From contig JABURQ010000173.1 of assembly GCA_014762625.1 (NCBI GenBank), positions 1-45,425 on the forward strand: 45,425 bases of DNA, in the 5' to 3' direction. Every line of letters begins with the position of its first letter. Within the stretch, counting starts at the first letter, position 1. The position numbers and the translations under genes are program-made. Positions 1 to 7,806 of the stretch are shown one piece after another. Below the pieces are notes generated by a model. That model was given only the letters and a program-made list of their open reading frames with translations, was not told where the DNA came from and searched no databases. Source of the DNA: Planctomycetaceae bacterium. GTDB lineage: Bacteria > Planctomycetota > Planctomycetia > Planctomycetales > Planctomycetaceae.

Positions 1-519
1 GTTGTGCTGCGTTTACAGTCAATTGTGAGACCACATCAGAAGATTGAGGGATGGGGTGAGCGGGAGATGGGGGATTTTGTATTTGGTTCTTTGTGCTTGG
101 TTCTTGGCAGTTTGGATTCCAAAACCGAAGGACAAAAAACAAAGCACGAAATACGAATAACCAAATTGCCAAAGATCGCGAGGTGTGGATCGCCGGGTTC
201 CAAAGTCGGAAATCAGAAATCCCAAATCGAAGAACCCCGAACGCTAACTCTGGTACGCACCAACCAGCAAGACCAGTTTGAGCCGGGCCTACAACTTGCA
301 ATAAGCCGCGAAGATACTATATCGGGTGGCTGGGGACGACCGCAGGGAGCCCCCAGAACTTCATGCTGACAGTAGATCAGCCACGGATGAGACTGAGATA
401 ACGGATTCTCACGGAGGATTGGATCCTCGTGCGCAAGCACGTGGATTTGAATAGACCGCGGATGACGTGGATAGCCGCAGATTTTTTCTTGGGGCTGATC
501 TCTACCGCAAGGAGGGGCT
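1..519. other. Non-coding repeat-like region
   Basis: No convincing gene is seen here. Open frames have odd composition and no ribosome site. The sequence is full of degenerate short words such as CGAAAT, CCAAAT and TTGGTTCTT, including an imperfect inverted pair (about 105-117 against 160-174). That texture is typical of the dispersed non-coding filler of some planctomycete genomes. It also holds a GCAA-capped hairpin at 428-441, which recurs at 13357. Confidence 0.5.
428..441. repeat. GCAA-capped palindrome, copy 1
   Basis: CGTGC-GCAA-GCACG is a perfect 5-bp stem with a GNRA-type tetraloop. The same 14 bases occur at 13357-13370, also in non-coding DNA, so this resembles a small REP-like dispersed element. 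Confidence 0.5.
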
Positions 520-813
520 ATGGCTCTGAAACATTCCGACAAATTACCTCCACTTGCCTGGATTGATGCCGTAATATTAACTGCTGTACTCTGGGGAGCG
601 TTGGGGGGTTATGCGTGGTTCGGGATTTACAACTCACTTACCGATGACCCCGAATTCGCTTCCATGTTGGAGCTGTCAGCGGCACTTCGGTATTTATGTC
701 CGTTATCCGTTCTTCCGGCCATCTGGAGGCTCATGACTAACGGAGCCGTTTCCGTCAATACTGTGTCTCTGGTTGTCGGACTGCTGGGAACTTGCTTTAT
801 GTTTCTGGTCTGA
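520..813 (+). CDS. Small multi-pass membrane protein, unknown
   Basis: Predicted 97-residue protein of unknown function. It has a hydrophobic segment near residues 15-37, another around 56-68, and a third at the C-terminus (about 79-97), so it is probably an inner-membrane protein with two or three spans. The start is well supported: a near-perfect Shine-Dalgarno AAGGAGG lies just upstream of the ATG. It stands alone, on the opposite strand from the next gene. I recognise no family. The coding call rests on the ribosome site and the membrane-like composition. Confidence 0.6.
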   Translation: MALKHSDKLPPLAWIDAVILTAVLWGALGGYAWFGIYNSLTDDPEFASMLELSAALRYLCPLSVLPAIWRLMTNGAVSVNTVSLVVGLLGTCFMFLV

Positions 814-888
814 TCGGACATGTTTGAAGCAATGGTTTCATCGCTCGGTTGAGTCAGTACTTGTTCAACGAAGACCTGCTGAGAGTTC

Positions 889-923
889 AAAAAACGGTCG
901 CTCGCCGTAGAGACGAACGACCG
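889..923 (-). terminator. Rho-independent terminator (minus strand)
   Basis: Read on the minus strand, a 10-bp stem (CGGTCGTTCG paired with CGAGCGACCG, one G-U pair) with a 9-base loop is followed directly by six T. It would end the transcript of the hydrolase-like gene that stops at 1176, leaving a 3' UTR of about 250 bases. Confidence 0.65.
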
Positions 924-946
924 CTTGTCACTCTCATTCTAGTCAC

Positions 947-978
947 TCAATCCGTTTCTCAATCCGTTTCTCAATCCG
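947..978. repeat. 12-bp tandem repeat, 2.7 copies
   Basis: The unit TCAATCCGTTTC occurs twice exactly in tandem (947-958, 959-970), followed by a partial third copy to 978. It lies between the terminator at 889-923 and the 3' end of the hydrolase-like gene, in non-coding sequence. Confidence 0.7.
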
Positions 979-1175
979 CGGCCCATCCTCAAGGATAGGA
1001 ATACGGATATTCCGAGAGGTGATAGGAACCGGTTGTTTTATCGATGTAATCGGGAGCCGGTAATCCCGAAATCCAGATCGAGTACGATCCAAACAGAAAG
1101 AACAAATCGAGAAAGAGTGAATGTTTTTCAGGTCGGTGAAACGGGCCCTCCTCTCATTGACATCCGGCTCACTCA

Positions 1176-2519
1176 CTACTTACAGAACCGGTCCCAGAAG
1201 GCCATGATCTCGTTCAGGTGGTAAACATCGTATTCGTGTCCCGCCTGAGGCACCTCTTTGTAAAAAAACTTATTCCCCATGCCTTGTCGCACATAGGCGT
1301 CTCGCACCTCGCGATAGATGCTGCCGTCATCGTCGCCGTCACGATTTTGGTGATTCCAGGTGAGGACAATCGCGGGCGTGTCCTCATGCAGATGTTCCCA
1401 GGAGGGATAGTTCTCCCACTGCCGTTCGTCGAGTCGGAGCGCTGCGGGGACCGCCGGCATGGTGATCGAAACCTTGTTGCTCTCTTTGCCGTACGGCTCC
1501 GAGTCGATTTCGGTTTCGCGCGGTTTGAAATTCGATTCCGAGAACGTGCGTCGGGCCGATTTGGAGATTCCCGCGGTTCCGATGACGCCGTTGAGCGAGT
1601 ATTTCTCTTTCTTTGAGTGCAGATAACGGATCGTTCTCACGAAAGGGTAAATGGTCGGGTTCTCTTTGTGCAGCCGCACATGACAGGTACTCGCGAAGGC
1701 GTAGCCGTTAAACAACCAGGAGTACAAAACAAAGGTGTTCGCATTGACGACTGTGGTGCCTTTGCCGGTCGAACTGATCTCCAGCAGCAGCGGCAGCTTT
1801 TCATTCTTCTCGGACGGCATCGGATAGATGATGTCATAGAACAGTTCGTCTCGGAACTCGACGCCGAGATTCTTGTGGAACACCTGATGAACGTCGACTG
1901 TGTAGCCGGAGGGTGCAATATAGAGTCGTGCGGAGTTGATGGGGACTCGTTTCTGATTCGGGTATTCAAACGCGGCATACTCTTTTCCCGCGTTCGGCCC
2001 CGGCACAATCAGCAGCTGTTTGCGTTTTTCCAGATACCATTTCTGCTCGGTGTGATAACTCCCGCCGAAAACATGCATCAGCCCGGAGATGTCTTTGTTC
2101 CATTCGAGGTGATCTTTAACCTCGCCGCCGGTGAAGTCGACCGCCACAACGAAAAACTGTCGTCGAATCAAATCCTCGATAATGGCCCGGTCAGTTGCAG
2201 ACGAGGGACGTGGCGCCGACATCTTCAGATTGAGGACATAGACGACCAGCGGCATTCCCGACTTCGGTTGATCGGGCTTGAAGGTGGGGTCGAGTTCGCT
2301 GTCGTCCCACTCTGGTTTCGTCGGACCAAATACGCGGTAGGGCACAGAGCGATCGAGCATCACGCTGTGGTATTCGCCTTGGGCGAGTTCTATGGCGCCA
2401 GCAGGTGTCTTCTGAAGACTGGCGTGGGTTTCCAACAACGCGTCCTGATTGGCGAAGAGACCGGTTGGAGCAAAGAAGAATCCCAAACAGACAAAGGGTA
2501 GAATCATTTTCAGCTGCAT
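1176..2519 (-). CDS. Exported alpha/beta-hydrolase-like protein
   Basis: About 447 residues, beginning with an N-terminal signal peptide (hydrophobic stretch, then LFANQ as a likely cleavage region), so probably exported. The C-terminal half reads like an alpha/beta-hydrolase: a beta strand leads into a nucleophile-elbow-like GISKSAR at about residue 320, and a late AGHEYD near residue 430 could supply the catalytic histidine. The elbow is G-I-S-K-S rather than the classic G-X-S-X-G, so the true nucleophile is uncertain. I chose the ATG at 2519 because the alternative upstream TTG at 2537 adds residues ahead of the signal peptide. It is monocistronic, flanked by repeat-rich DNA. The substrate is unknown; a carbohydrate or other ester is plausible, but nothing in the sequence fixes it. 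Confidence 0.7.
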   Translation of the reverse strand: MQLKMILPFVCLGFFFAPTGLFANQDALLETHASLQKTPAGAIELAQGEYHSVMLDRSVPYRVFGPTKPEWDDSELDPTFKPDQPKSGMPLVVYVLNLKMSAPRPSSATDRAIIEDLIRRQFFVVAVDFTGGEVKDHLEWNKDISGLMHVFGGSYHTEQKWYLEKRKQLLIVPGPNAGKEYAAFEYPNQKRVPINSARLYIAPSGYTVDVHQVFHKNLGVEFRDELFYDIIYPMPSEKNEKLPLLLEISSTGKGTTVVNANTFVLYSWLFNGYAFASTCHVRLHKENPTIYPFVRTIRYLHSKKEKYSLNGVIGTAGISKSARRTFSESNFKPRETEIDSEPYGKESNKVSITMPAVPAALRLDERQWENYPSWEHLHEDTPAIVLTWNHQNRDGDDDGSIYREVRDAYVRQGMGNKFFYKEVPQAGHEYDVYHLNEIMAFWDRFCK

Positions 2520-3024
2520 GTTGGATGACTCACTCAATAAGTATTACCGGCGAAGAGATGACCATTCTCTAAGACACTCCATAGAAGACCCGAGTCTGAC
2601 GAAGGAAATGGGAGATTTATCAAACTTATGAGTATTGAAGTAAAGAGTGGAGAACACAATTCTCGCGCAGAGACGCCAAGACGCAAAGAAATAAATGGAA
2701 CACGGAGGAAACTGATGAGACGGAATTTCACGGAAGAAATATTATTGAGTCGCTGTGGACGAACGCAGTCAGCCCGCAGGTGATTCACCACGAATGGCTC
2801 GAATTGCACGAATGGGTGCAAATCTCGCGCAGAGACGCGAGATGAAGGGTATCCAATTTCGGCAGGGGATCGCGGAGACGAGGTGGAATCTGTAGATCAG
2901 GCTGTGCCTGACAAAATAGAGATGTCTCGCGCAGAGACGCGGCGACGCGGAGAAAATATTTATGAATCGCTGAGAAGCAGAGTTCGAGGAGAAGAGCTTG
3001 GAAAGATCGCCAATCATCAAGGGT

Positions 3025-3047
3025 GACACGGACCAGCGGTCCGTGTC
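3025..3047. repeat. Perfect 10-bp inverted repeat
   Basis: GACACGGACC and GGTCCGTGTC flank a 3-base loop. It is followed directly by a second small hairpin, GTCGC-GTA-GCGAC (3045-3057), which shares its first bases. No T-run follows on either strand, so it is a repeat-associated hairpin rather than a terminator. Confidence 0.6.
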
Positions 3048-3147
3048 GCGTAGCGACAAGAAACTGAAATCATGAGGGTGCAAATGTGGTAAGTCACACT
3101 CCTCACCTGGTTGCACGATCAGGATGTGATTTCTTGTGACTCCGTCA

Positions 3148-3166
3148 CCCCGACGGTTCGTCGGGG
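3148..3166. repeat. 8-bp inverted repeat hairpin
   Basis: CCCCGACG-GTT-CGTCGGGG, a very stable stem with a 3-base loop, lies between two copies of the dispersed repeat. No poly-T follows. It probably belongs to the same mobile or REP-like repeat class. Confidence 0.55.
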
Positions 3167-3366
3167 CCACCCTGCGCAGAGACGCGGCGACGCGGAGAAT
3201 TGAAAAGAAAAGGAACACTAATGATCGCTAATTCACGCTGATGGATTTTAACTCTTGAGCGATGATCAGCATTCGAGTCTTCGAATATTGAAAGTTGTTT
3301 TCGTGCCTTTTCGTGTTTTTGTGGCGAAAATAATCATTTCCACGCCATCGAGGAGATAGCGCGCGG

Positions 3367-3744
3367 CTATTCTTGGTTCGTCAAATTTTGGAACCATTTC
3401 TCATGTTCGACGGTCGCATGTCCGAATCCAGCCTCCATTAAAAGATCGCGCCAATCTTTTTTTGCAAGACGGAATGCGTTGTCCTCTTTTGCAGCATCCT
3501 CAGCAATCAGTTTCAGTATCGAGAAACGGATCCTTTCCAATCTTTCAGGATTTGAGTTTTCGTGCCAGGGGATATTGTCGGAGACCTCTTGTAAAAGCCG
3601 GGTCATTATTCGAGTTCGCACTGGTTCAGAAAATAAAACTGCCGCTGCTTGGGAGGTCTTCTCTGATAAAGGAATATTCATGTTGTTGTCTCTTGCTGAC
3701 TTCGTCAGCCCCGAAAGAATCTTTTGAGGTCTCCAAGCTCTCAT
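3367..3744 (-). CDS. Small hypothetical protein, coupled to upstream gene
   Basis: A 125-residue soluble, mostly helical protein with no family I recognise. Its ATG at 3744 overlaps the stop of the preceding gene as ATGA, which argues for translational coupling and for this start. A second possible start is the ATG at 3681 (product begins MNIPLSEK). The composition, rich in charged residues and containing paired tryptophan and histidine motifs near the end, resembles small helical immunity or adaptor proteins, but that is an impression only. It is the last gene of a three-gene unit: sulfatase, DUF7716-like protein, this protein. Confidence 0.6.
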   Translation of the reverse strand: MRAWRPQKILSGLTKSARDNNMNIPLSEKTSQAAAVLFSEPVRTRIMTRLLQEVSDNIPWHENSNPERLERIRFSILKLIAEDAAKEDNAFRLAKKDWRDLLMEAGFGHATVEHEKWFQNLTNQE

Positions 3745-4115
3745 GGAAGTTCAAGGAAATTATCATATTCGGCGTAGTGCCTAAGTGCAGCAAGTAACTC
3801 CTCAGTAGTCACATCAGGTTTCTGCATCAACGCATTTGTGACCACATTCTCCAGTAGTTCACCGCTATAAGCCAACCACCAACCTCGATCTTTCACAACT
3901 TGAGGAAGTAAGGCATGGTCGTATTCGTCGTCAGGAACGCCATCGTCTACGGGGACAGGGCTCCCAACAAATACTTCATCATCAAGATTCGGCCCTCTTG
4001 CCCGATCTTCCCAGTAAATATTGAAATCAGTAGTTTCAGGTTTAGAGTCATCACCCGCATCTTGTCTGCGTAATGCTTCGATGACGCTTCTGAAAGTCGT
4101 GAAACTGTTATTCAT
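3741..4115 (-). CDS. DUF7716-like small acidic protein
   Basis: A 124-residue acidic, soluble protein. The middle is rich in Asp (a VDDGVPDDEYD stretch near residues 56-66). The C-terminus has a pattern I associate, from memory, with the DUF7716 family: a helix containing QKPDVTTEELLAALRHY followed by an aromatic-acidic end. Members of that group are often small proteins resembling immunity proteins of toxin systems; no toxin partner is visible here. It starts three bases after the sulfatase stop and overlaps the next gene by four bases (ATGA), so all three should share one mRNA. Family assignment is tentative. Confidence 0.6.
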   Translation of the reverse strand: MNNSFTTFRSVIEALRRQDAGDDSKPETTDFNIYWEDRARGPNLDDEVFVGSPVPVDDGVPDDEYDHALLPQVVKDRGWWLAYSGELLENVVTNALMQKPDVTTEELLAALRHYAEYDNFLELP

Positions 4116-4118
4116 TGC

Positions 4119-5507
4119 TCACTTCTCACTGGCAAATAGCGGGAACAATTCACTACGGGTATGCGCTGCGTCCATGAGCTTTACCAATTCCTGTAGTTTC
4201 TCCGGATGCTTGTTCGCGAGGTCAGTCGTCTCACCCGGATCGTCGGCGAGATTGTACAGTTCGACCGGCTTCGGCTTCTTCGAACTTACTTTCAGTTGCA
4301 CCACTTTCCAATCCCCTTGACGCAGCGCTCGTTTGCCACCCTGTTCGACGAATTCCCAATACAGATAATCGTGCTCCCGCTGTTCACTCGGCTTGTCCAA
4401 CAATGTCGGCAGAAAGCTGATGCCGTCAATGTTGTCGGGAGCATCGACATCAATTAAGTCAGCCAAAGTGGGCAAGACATCCTGAAAGCTGGAGATGTGA
4501 TCGGTCACTCGTTCTGGTTCGATGGTTCCCGGCCACCAGGCAATCATCGGCGTAATGATGCCTCCTTCGTACAAATCCCGTTTGATGCCTCGATACGGAC
4601 CGTTGCTGTCGAAAAACTTGGGATCGGCTCCGCCGGCGGAGGTCGCGCCGTTGTCGCTGGCGAACATCACGAGCGTTTCGTCGTCGATTCCCAGTTTCAC
4701 GAGCAAGTCGAGAATCCGTCCAATGTCGCGATCCATGTGGGTGATCATGCCGGCGAAGGTCGCGTGGGGATGTTTCTCGTGCCGGTAATGCTGACCGCCC
4801 GGCGTGCCGTACGGCGTTTCCGGTTCCAGCTTGCCGAGGTATTCCCTTTTCGATTCTTCCGGGACATCGAGATCGACGTGCGGGATGGTGAAGGGGAGAT
4901 AGAGGAAGAAGCGTTCCTGCTGATGCTGTTTGATGAACTCCAGCGCATCGGCGGCGAAGAGATCGTGACTGTAATGCGTCCGTTGCGCGGGATTGTCGGG
5001 GTAGAGTACTTTCTCGCCGTCTTTCCAGAGGTAGTCCTGGTAGTAATGATGCGCGCGGCTTTGATTCAGATAGCCGAAGTAGTGATCGAAGCCCTGTTTC
5101 CACGGTGCGCCGGCGGTGTTGGCTTCTCCGACTCCCCATTTTCCCATGGCGCCGGTCACGTATCCGGCCTGTTGCATCACTTCGCCGATGGTGACATCTT
5201 CATCGAGGAGATGCGCGCCTTTGCCGTTGCCACGCACGCGGGTGTGTCCTGTATGTTGGCCGGTGAGTAACACACTCCGCGACGGGGCACAGACGGTGCT
5301 GCCCGAGTAATGCTGAGTGAACTTGAGGCCTTCCGCACTGAGGCGGTCGACGTTCGGCGTGCGGATGATCTTCCCGCCGTAACAACCGAAATCACCGATC
5401 CCCGCATCATCGGCGAGAATGTAAATGACGTTGGGCGGCGCGGCGGAAGTGGTTTGATGAGAGATTGCGATGAAGAACAGACACAGAATGGAAACGATCG
5501 ATTTCAT
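4119..5507 (-). CDS. Exported arylsulfatase (formylglycine type)
   Basis: A 462-residue sulfatase hydrolysing a sulfate ester, most likely on a sulfated polysaccharide, outside the cytoplasm. A signal peptide covers about residues 1-23. The metal-binding DD pair is at 33-34. The C-x-P-S-R signature is CAPSR at 73-77, so Cys73 should be converted to formylglycine by a maturase. A conserved GKWGVG follows, and the calcium-site motif SDNGAT lies further on. Length fits the arylsulfatase A-like group (PF00884). The ATG follows a good CGGGAG site. It is the first gene of a three-gene unit with two small proteins directly downstream, an unusual partnership. The exact substrate cannot be read from sequence. 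Confidence 0.93.
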   Translation of the reverse strand: MKSIVSILCLFFIAISHQTTSAAPPNVIYILADDAGIGDFGCYGGKIIRTPNVDRLSAEGLKFTQHYSGSTVCAPSRSVLLTGQHTGHTRVRGNGKGAHLLDEDVTIGEVMQQAGYVTGAMGKWGVGEANTAGAPWKQGFDHYFGYLNQSRAHHYYQDYLWKDGEKVLYPDNPAQRTHYSHDLFAADALEFIKQHQQERFFLYLPFTIPHVDLDVPEESKREYLGKLEPETPYGTPGGQHYRHEKHPHATFAGMITHMDRDIGRILDLLVKLGIDDETLVMFASDNGATSAGGADPKFFDSNGPYRGIKRDLYEGGIITPMIAWWPGTIEPERVTDHISSFQDVLPTLADLIDVDAPDNIDGISFLPTLLDKPSEQREHDYLYWEFVEQGGKRALRQGDWKVVQLKVSSKKPKPVELYNLADDPGETTDLANKHPEKLQELVKLMDAAHTRSELFPLFASEK

Positions 5508-5597
5508 ATTTACTCCCGGCGTGAGTTCAATTGATGAGTTGAACCGCGGATTTCTCGGATTGAGCAGATGTCTGACAGTGATCGGTCCACGGCAATG

Positions 5598-6080
5598 TTA
5601 TCTCCGAAATCTGCGTGATTCACGGTCCTGCTTCTTTAGGAATCTGTCTGATGCCTCATCCAGAGTGATTGGCTCACCTGTCTCATACGCCTGAGCCAAG
5701 ACGTCATCCAACTCTGCACCTTCGCCTGATTCCGCGACCCAGTCAGTAAGTATGCCTTCCGAGTCGAACATATAATATGTCGGTCCAGATCGTACTGTGG
5801 ATACTGGCAGTTCGGCGATCCAAACCAAACTCTGTTCGTCCTTGTAGTCTACCACCAGCAACCGCTTGGGAGGCGGCATCGTCGTTGAGAACTCGGTAAG
5901 AGAGCAGTTCGGGTAAGGGGACGCAGTGTTTGAGAGCAGGTACACATCCCAGCCGACGTAAATCAAAAACGACCCCACAAGGATGACAAAAAACATCGCC
6001 CAGTCGCGAATTCCCCACTGTTGTTGCCACCAATGGACTGGGTGTTTAACGCCACTTTTGTCGAATTCTGTTAGCATCAT
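5598..6080 (-). CDS. Single-TM protein, unknown
   Basis: A 160-residue protein with a short Trp-rich cytoplasmic N-terminus, one membrane span around residues 28-50, and an outward-facing domain of about 110 residues with beta-strand-like segments and a charged Arg-rich C-terminus. Two adjacent ATG codons (6080, 6077) are possible starts; a GGA sits a few bases upstream. It lies between the two sulfatase genes on the same strand, separated by 90 and 156 bases. No family recognised. Confidence 0.65.
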   Translation of the reverse strand: MMLTEFDKSGVKHPVHWWQQQWGIRDWAMFFVILVGSFLIYVGWDVYLLSNTASPYPNCSLTEFSTTMPPPKRLLVVDYKDEQSLVWIAELPVSTVRSGPTYYMFDSEGILTDWVAESGEGAELDDVLAQAYETGEPITLDEASDRFLKKQDRESRRFRR

Positions 6081-6124
6081 TTCCGATCATGATTTGACGT
6101 AAGACCTGACAAATCATCCACCCT

Positions 6125-6140
6125 CGACATGAAAATGTCG
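6125..6140. repeat. GAAA-capped hairpin
   Basis: CGACAT-GAAA-ATGTCG, a perfect 6-bp stem closed by a GNRA tetraloop, lies in the gap between the small membrane protein and the second sulfatase. No T-run follows on either strand. Confidence 0.45.
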
Positions 6141-6236
6141 GGGCGGGGTGAGGAGGTTAATATTTGCGATGCTTAAGATGGATCCAACGTCCCCGGCCAG
6201 TTTGCGCTGGCGGCTCAATCATCCGTGGCTATAAAC

Positions 6237-7700
6237 CTATTCCTCAATCTCAGGAATCGGATCGTCGGGTTTGATCTCTTCACCTTCCCAGATTACTTTG
6301 CCGTTCTTGTAGCTCAGCACGCGAGCCCGGCTGCCGGGAACCATTTCGACGTCCACTTTCGGCAGCCATTGGCGATGCTCGGCGATGATGCTCTGGTAGT
6401 CGGGATCATCGATGATGTTATTCCATTCGCGCGGATCTTTCCGCAGGTCGTAAAACTCTTCCGCTCCATCGACGTAGTGAATATAGCGATAGTTCTCCGT
6501 GCGAATGCCGTGGTTTCCGCGATTGTGGGTCGTGATGGCGGGCCATTTACGCGGGGCTTTCGGATCCTTGAGTTGCGGAACGAGCGAATGCCCTTCGAGA
6601 CCGTCCACGTTCGGTAAATCACACAATTCGATGAGTGTCGGATAAATATCGAGCAGTTCGGCGGGGGAGGTCACTTTCTCGCCCGCGCTGATCCCCGGTC
6701 CTGCGAACATGAGCGGGACGCGGGTCCCGTCGTCCCACAAAGTATTCTTGCCGGTGATTTCCTTTTCTCCGATGTGCCAGCCGTGATCCGACCAGAGCAC
6801 GATGATCGTATCGTCGCGTAATCCTTTTTCGTCGAGAGCCGTCATGATCCGTCCGATCTGATGATCGACGAAACTGGTGCAGGCGAGATACGACCGACAG
6901 AGGTTATGCCATTCGTTCGCTTCCTCCAGAAACTTCAGCCGCGGCTCGGGAAGCTTCCAGTGAATCCACCAGGAGGAGCGCGGCGTGTCGTCGCGATCGT
7001 TACGCTTGATGAGCGGCAGGACGGAATCGTCATCCGGATAGAGGTCGTACCATTTTTGCGTCGTGTAGCAGGGAACGTGCGGCAGGAAGAAGCCGACGGA
7101 GAGGAAGAAGGGATCCTCGGGGCCTTTTTCAATTTGCTCGACGGCCCAACTGGCGACGACGTAATCCTGTTTGTCTTCGTCTTTATGCGGAAAGACTCCC
7201 CAATCGACCAGCGGATGCGGTGCGGGAGTCTTGACCAGTTTCTCTTTCGGACGGGCGCCGACTCCTGCGGGAGGACCGAGTGTCTGGAACTCGTCGTCGT
7301 TCTTGCGCCGACCGTACCCGCCGTGATAAATCTTTCCGGTCGAATAGGTCGAGTAACCGTTCGCTTCCAGATGCTGTGGCAGAGAGACGAGGTCCTTCCA
7401 TTTGGGAACCTGTCGAAACCAGGGGGCCAGACCGTAGACACCAGTGGTTGAAGGTCGCTTGCCGGTCATCAGGCTGGTCCGCGACGGATTGCAGAGCGGC
7501 GCCTGACAGTGGGCGTTCAAGAAGACAGTTCCGCGTTCGGCGATCTTGTCGATATTGGGAGTTTTGGCGAGCGGATGCCCCCCCAGACAGCCGATCCAGT
7601 CGTTCTGGTCGTCGATGGCAATGAATAGGATATTGGGTTTCTCGGCAGCGGAAAGTGTCGTCGCCACCAGCGCGAGGCACAAAAACAGAATCTTGCGCAT
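6237..7700 (-). CDS. Exported iduronate-2-sulfatase-like sulfatase
   Basis: A 487-residue sulfatase with a signal peptide (about residues 1-19) and the metal-binding DD pair at 30-31. The formylglycine signature is CNPSR at 70-74, so Cys70 is the modified residue. The GKIYHGG motif and a SDHGWHIGEK segment are characteristic of the iduronate-2-sulfatase-like branch, different from the arylsulfatase upstream. The ATG is preceded by AAGGA at good spacing. It probably acts on sulfated sugars in the periplasm or outside the cell. It is the last gene before a strand-consistent gap and follows egtB by 106 bases, so it may be a separate transcript. Confidence 0.93.
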   Translation of the reverse strand: MRKILFLCLALVATTLSAAEKPNILFIAIDDQNDWIGCLGGHPLAKTPNIDKIAERGTVFLNAHCQAPLCNPSRTSLMTGKRPSTTGVYGLAPWFRQVPKWKDLVSLPQHLEANGYSTYSTGKIYHGGYGRRKNDDEFQTLGPPAGVGARPKEKLVKTPAPHPLVDWGVFPHKDEDKQDYVVASWAVEQIEKGPEDPFFLSVGFFLPHVPCYTTQKWYDLYPDDDSVLPLIKRNDRDDTPRSSWWIHWKLPEPRLKFLEEANEWHNLCRSYLACTSFVDHQIGRIMTALDEKGLRDDTIIVLWSDHGWHIGEKEITGKNTLWDDGTRVPLMFAGPGISAGEKVTSPAELLDIYPTLIELCDLPNVDGLEGHSLVPQLKDPKAPRKWPAITTHNRGNHGIRTENYRYIHYVDGAEEFYDLRKDPREWNNIIDDPDYQSIIAEHRQWLPKVDVEMVPGSRARVLSYKNGKVIWEGEEIKPDDPIPEIEE

Positions 7701-7806
7701 GAAAGTTCCTTCAACGTCTACTGGTCAGGTGTGTGGAATCTCCGAAAGAACCTTTAGCCTCGCGAGTTTTGAACGGGAAGTCAAATCGCGAATTGAAAAT
7801 GCCAAT

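Larger units (their letters stand above)
2661..3202. repeat. Dispersed GC-rich repeat cluster
   Basis: The non-coding stretch 2520-3366 has no credible gene but holds four copies of the word GCGCAGAGACGC. They begin near 2661, 2823, 2925 and 3173. The last two extend to a longer shared core (GCAGAGACGCGGCGACGCGG, then AGAA). Spacing is irregular (162, 102, 248 bases) and copies are unequal, so this is not CRISPR or a tandem array. It looks like an intergenic dispersed repeat family interleaved with hairpins. Confidence 0.6.

Noticed and set aside
1617-2501. Plus-strand 294-codon open frame inside the hydrolase-like gene
   Set aside because: Antisense shadow of the minus-strand hydrolase. No ribosome site and no recognisable domain.
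2661-3202. CRISPR array
   Set aside because: The repeats are unequal in length and irregularly spaced (102-248 bases), and no cas genes are present.
4497-5270. Plus-strand 257-codon open frame inside the first sulfatase
   Set aside because: The sulfatase on the other strand has all catalytic motifs, so this is its shadow.
6861-7451. Plus-strand 196-codon open frame inside the second sulfatase
   Set aside because: Antisense to a well-supported sulfatase. No domain or start site.
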